Shown in pieces: positions 31,822 through 33,076 of a stretch of 33,076 bases of DNA. The notes under the pieces were generated by a model. That model was not told the DNA's origin, did not search any database, and saw only the letters and a list, made by a program, of their open reading frames with translations. The stretch's first letter is position 1. Every line of letters starts with the position of its first letter. The stretch is from Paramuribaculum sp. (GTDB taxonomy: Bacteria > Bacteroidota > Bacteroidia > Bacteroidales > Muribaculaceae): NCBI GenBank assembly GCA_009775605.1, contig VSPV01000007.1, forward strand, positions 1 to 33,076, read 5' to 3'. The position numbers and the translations under genes are program-made.

Positions 31822-32811
31822 TTAATGACGACCGCCACGGCTTCCGCCTCCACCGCCTCCACGGTAACCGCCACCGCCGCCAAAGCTGCCTGAGTTACCT
31901 CCGCGGAAGCCACCATTATTGTAGCTGGGAGTAGAAAATGAGTTCTGATTGGAATTGGTGTTACGGCTCGGGCGATAGTTGGAGTTATTGTTATTGTACC
32001 GTCCGGGACGCTGTCCGCTGTTAGACGGGCGTGTATTGCCAACCGAACCGTTTCCGTATCCGGGACGGGAATTGCCGGTAGAATAACCGGGGCGTACATT
32101 CCCTACGTAGCCATGATGGCGGTCGTTGTAAGGAGGACGTACATTACCGATACCAGGGCGCGGGGGGCGCGAGGGAGGATACCATCCGCCCCATCCCCAG
32201 GATGGACCCCAACTCCATGACGGGCCCCATCCCCAGCTCCAATAGGGATCCCATCCCCAGCCTACACTCCAGCCAAGAGAGGGCCCCCACCAGTAATTAT
32301 TCCAATAATTACGCCATGCCCATGAGTAGGGATAACCGTAATAATAACTGTCGAAATAGGGGTTGCCCCAATATCCCGGAGTGTTGACAACTATGCTCAC
32401 GTTGGCAGGCTGGGCATAATAATACTGGGCGACATCAGGGTCGGAAGAGGCCGTAACTACGTCGGGGTTATGGAATTTCTCGATTTGTCGTGTCCATAGA
32501 AAATCTATGTTTCCTATAGAGTCGAAAGGTATCGAGTCCGGAGCGAAAATGCCACGGCGGTTGTACTCGTCGACATCGCGGGTGGATGAAGACTGAACGG
32601 GCGTATACGTATCAGCCGCAGGATAGTCCGCAACCGGATAGTATATTATGGCATTGGGCTGAGTGCGCGTCGTTTTCTTTTTTACGGGTACGGCTTTCTT
32701 TGCTTTGTCGGGGTTGAAATAGATATCATCGTCATCGTAGGATTGTGCCGAGACAAAACTGAATCCCCCCAAAAAGATGAGAGCCGGGATAGTCAGAAGT
32801 CGTAATTTCAT
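31822..32811 (-). CDS. Secreted Trp/Gly-rich low-complexity protein with RGG tail
   Basis: This 329-residue protein has a signal peptide (MKLRLLTIPALIFLGGFSFVSA) and four zones: an acidic/basic spacer (24-55), a more ordinary domain (about 56-146, IFAPDSIPFDSIGNIDFLWTRQIEKFHNPD), a Trp/Tyr/Gly-rich zone (147-215, about 17 Trp, GWGWDPYWSWGWGPS-like repeats) and an Asn/Gly/Arg tail (216-329, NVRPGY/NTRPS repeats ending in RGG clusters). I know of no family function. Export through the Sec pathway is likely; final location (periplasm or surface) is unknown. It is monocistronic with its own promoter and terminator. Confidence 0.8.
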   Translation of the reverse strand: MKLRLLTIPALIFLGGFSFVSAQSYDDDDIYFNPDKAKKAVPVKKKTTRTQPNAIIYYPVADYPAADTYTPVQSSSTRDVDEYNRRGIFAPDSIPFDSIGNIDFLWTRQIEKFHNPDVVTASSDPDVAQYYYAQPANVSIVVNTPGYWGNPYFDSYYYGYPYSWAWRNYWNNYWWGPSLGWSVGWGWDPYWSWGWGPSWSWGPSWGWGGWYPPSRPPRPGIGNVRPPYNDRHHGYVGNVRPGYSTGNSRPGYGNGSVGNTRPSNSGQRPGRYNNNNSNYRPSRNTNSNQNSFSTPSYNNGGFRGGNSGSFGGGGGYRGGGGGGSRGGRH

Positions 32812-32842
32812 AAGCCTATAGTATTAAATATATCAAATGATT

Positions 32843-32912
32843 GCAGAAAGGATTGTTAATCGGTTCCAGAATTTTGACATCTCAGGCCTGAAAAGGTTTA
32901 AGGCCTTTCTGC
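32843..32912 (-). promoter_or_regulatory. Inverted repeats in the leader of the Trp-rich protein gene
   Basis: GCAGAAAGG (32843-32851) is the reverse complement of CCTTTCTGC (32904-32912). Between them CAGGCCTG (32884-32891 region) and AAGGCC offer a second AGGCCT/AGGCCT pairing. The leader of about 105 nt could fold into a branched structure. No known riboswitch is recognised. Confidence 0.35.
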
Positions 32913-32922
32913 ACTCGTTTTA

Positions 32923-32930
32923 CAAATTTA
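32923..32930 (-). promoter_or_regulatory. -7 element for the Trp-rich protein gene
   Basis: TAAATTTG on the minus strand matches the consensus; no good -33 element is present. A second TAAATTTG lies at 32975-32982. The predicted leader is about 105 nt. Confidence 0.5.
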
Positions 32931-32998
32931 GCAATATAAACGAATTAATCCATTATTTGAAGTCGCCGATAAGGCAAATTTAACAAATATTGAATAAA

Positions 32999-33037
32999 AG
33001 AGGCTGTGTCGTAATTCAGTTTTACGGCGCAGCCTCT
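32999..33037. terminator. Bidirectional hairpin terminator at the right edge
   Basis: AGAGGCTGTGTCGTAA pairs with TTACGGCGCAGCCTCT over 16 bp with two T-G wobbles. The exits are CTTTTCG on plus and TTTTATT on minus. It probably ends a minus-strand gene lying beyond the window. Confidence 0.8.
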
Positions 33038-33076
33038 CTTTTCGTAGCATTGAGGTTTGGATATTTTTTCAGGCGA

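Noticed and set aside
1..33076. CRISPR arrays, tRNA or rRNA genes, insertion sequences, phage genes
   Set aside because: Intergenic spaces are short and contain no regular repeat-spacer pattern, cloverleaf, transposase or phage gene that I could recognise.

Overview
The window looks like chromosomal DNA from a Gram-negative member of the Bacteroidales, plausibly Muribaculaceae-like; the family is inferred from the overall feel of the proteins, not from a marker search. Evidence: repeated Bacteroidota-type promoters (TAnnTTTG at -7, often with TTG/TTTG 19-20 bp upstream), an LpxC-FabZ fusion, ribosomal protein S16 with a long Ala/Lys/Glu tail, an OmpP1/FadL-type porin, a DUF3127 protein with an SSB-like tip, and many outer-membrane or secreted proteins. 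I found no tRNA, rRNA, CRISPR array, insertion sequence or phage gene.

Layout. 1-5271: the 3' end of comEC (+) converges on a minus-strand group (PASTA protein -> RluA/RluD pseudouridine synthase; acyltransferase -> membrane metallophosphoesterase -> folK-like gene). 5272-9438: rpsP, glnS and a TPR protein gene on plus. 9450-10724: rsmG followed by an MBL-fold hydrolase gene on minus. 10812-14150: a plus-strand series of CvfB-like S1 protein, AraC-type regulator, CatA-like O-acetyltransferase, then a two-gene unit of a six-TM protein and a small winged-helix regulator. 14387-17598: the lipid A genes lpxD, lpxC-fabZ and lpxA. 17690-22384: a tight minus-strand operon of GH29 alpha-L-fucosidase -> cutC -> transglutaminase-like protein. 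22495-23468: divergent DUF3127 (-) and DUF695 (+) genes. 23465-32811: minus-strand genes for an Omp85-type barrel, rsfS-ftsH, aminotransferase-LolC/E-like permease, an OmpP1/FadL porin and a Trp/Gly-rich secreted protein.

Most of the window is housekeeping: translation (S16, GlnRS, RsmG, RluD, RsfS), envelope synthesis (LpxD/LpxC/FabZ/LpxA, acyltransferase, LolC/E-like permease) and proteolysis (FtsH). The best candidate for an undescribed system is the two-gene unit at 13252-14150. Two copies of a 15-bp palindrome precede it; one copy sits exactly between the -33 and -7 promoter elements, and the second gene encodes a small winged-helix protein. This looks like an autoregulated membrane-protein/repressor pair. 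Other points of interest are the Trp-rich/RGG secreted protein at the right end, the fucosidase-cutC-transglutaminase operon, and the SSB-like tip of the DUF3127 protein.
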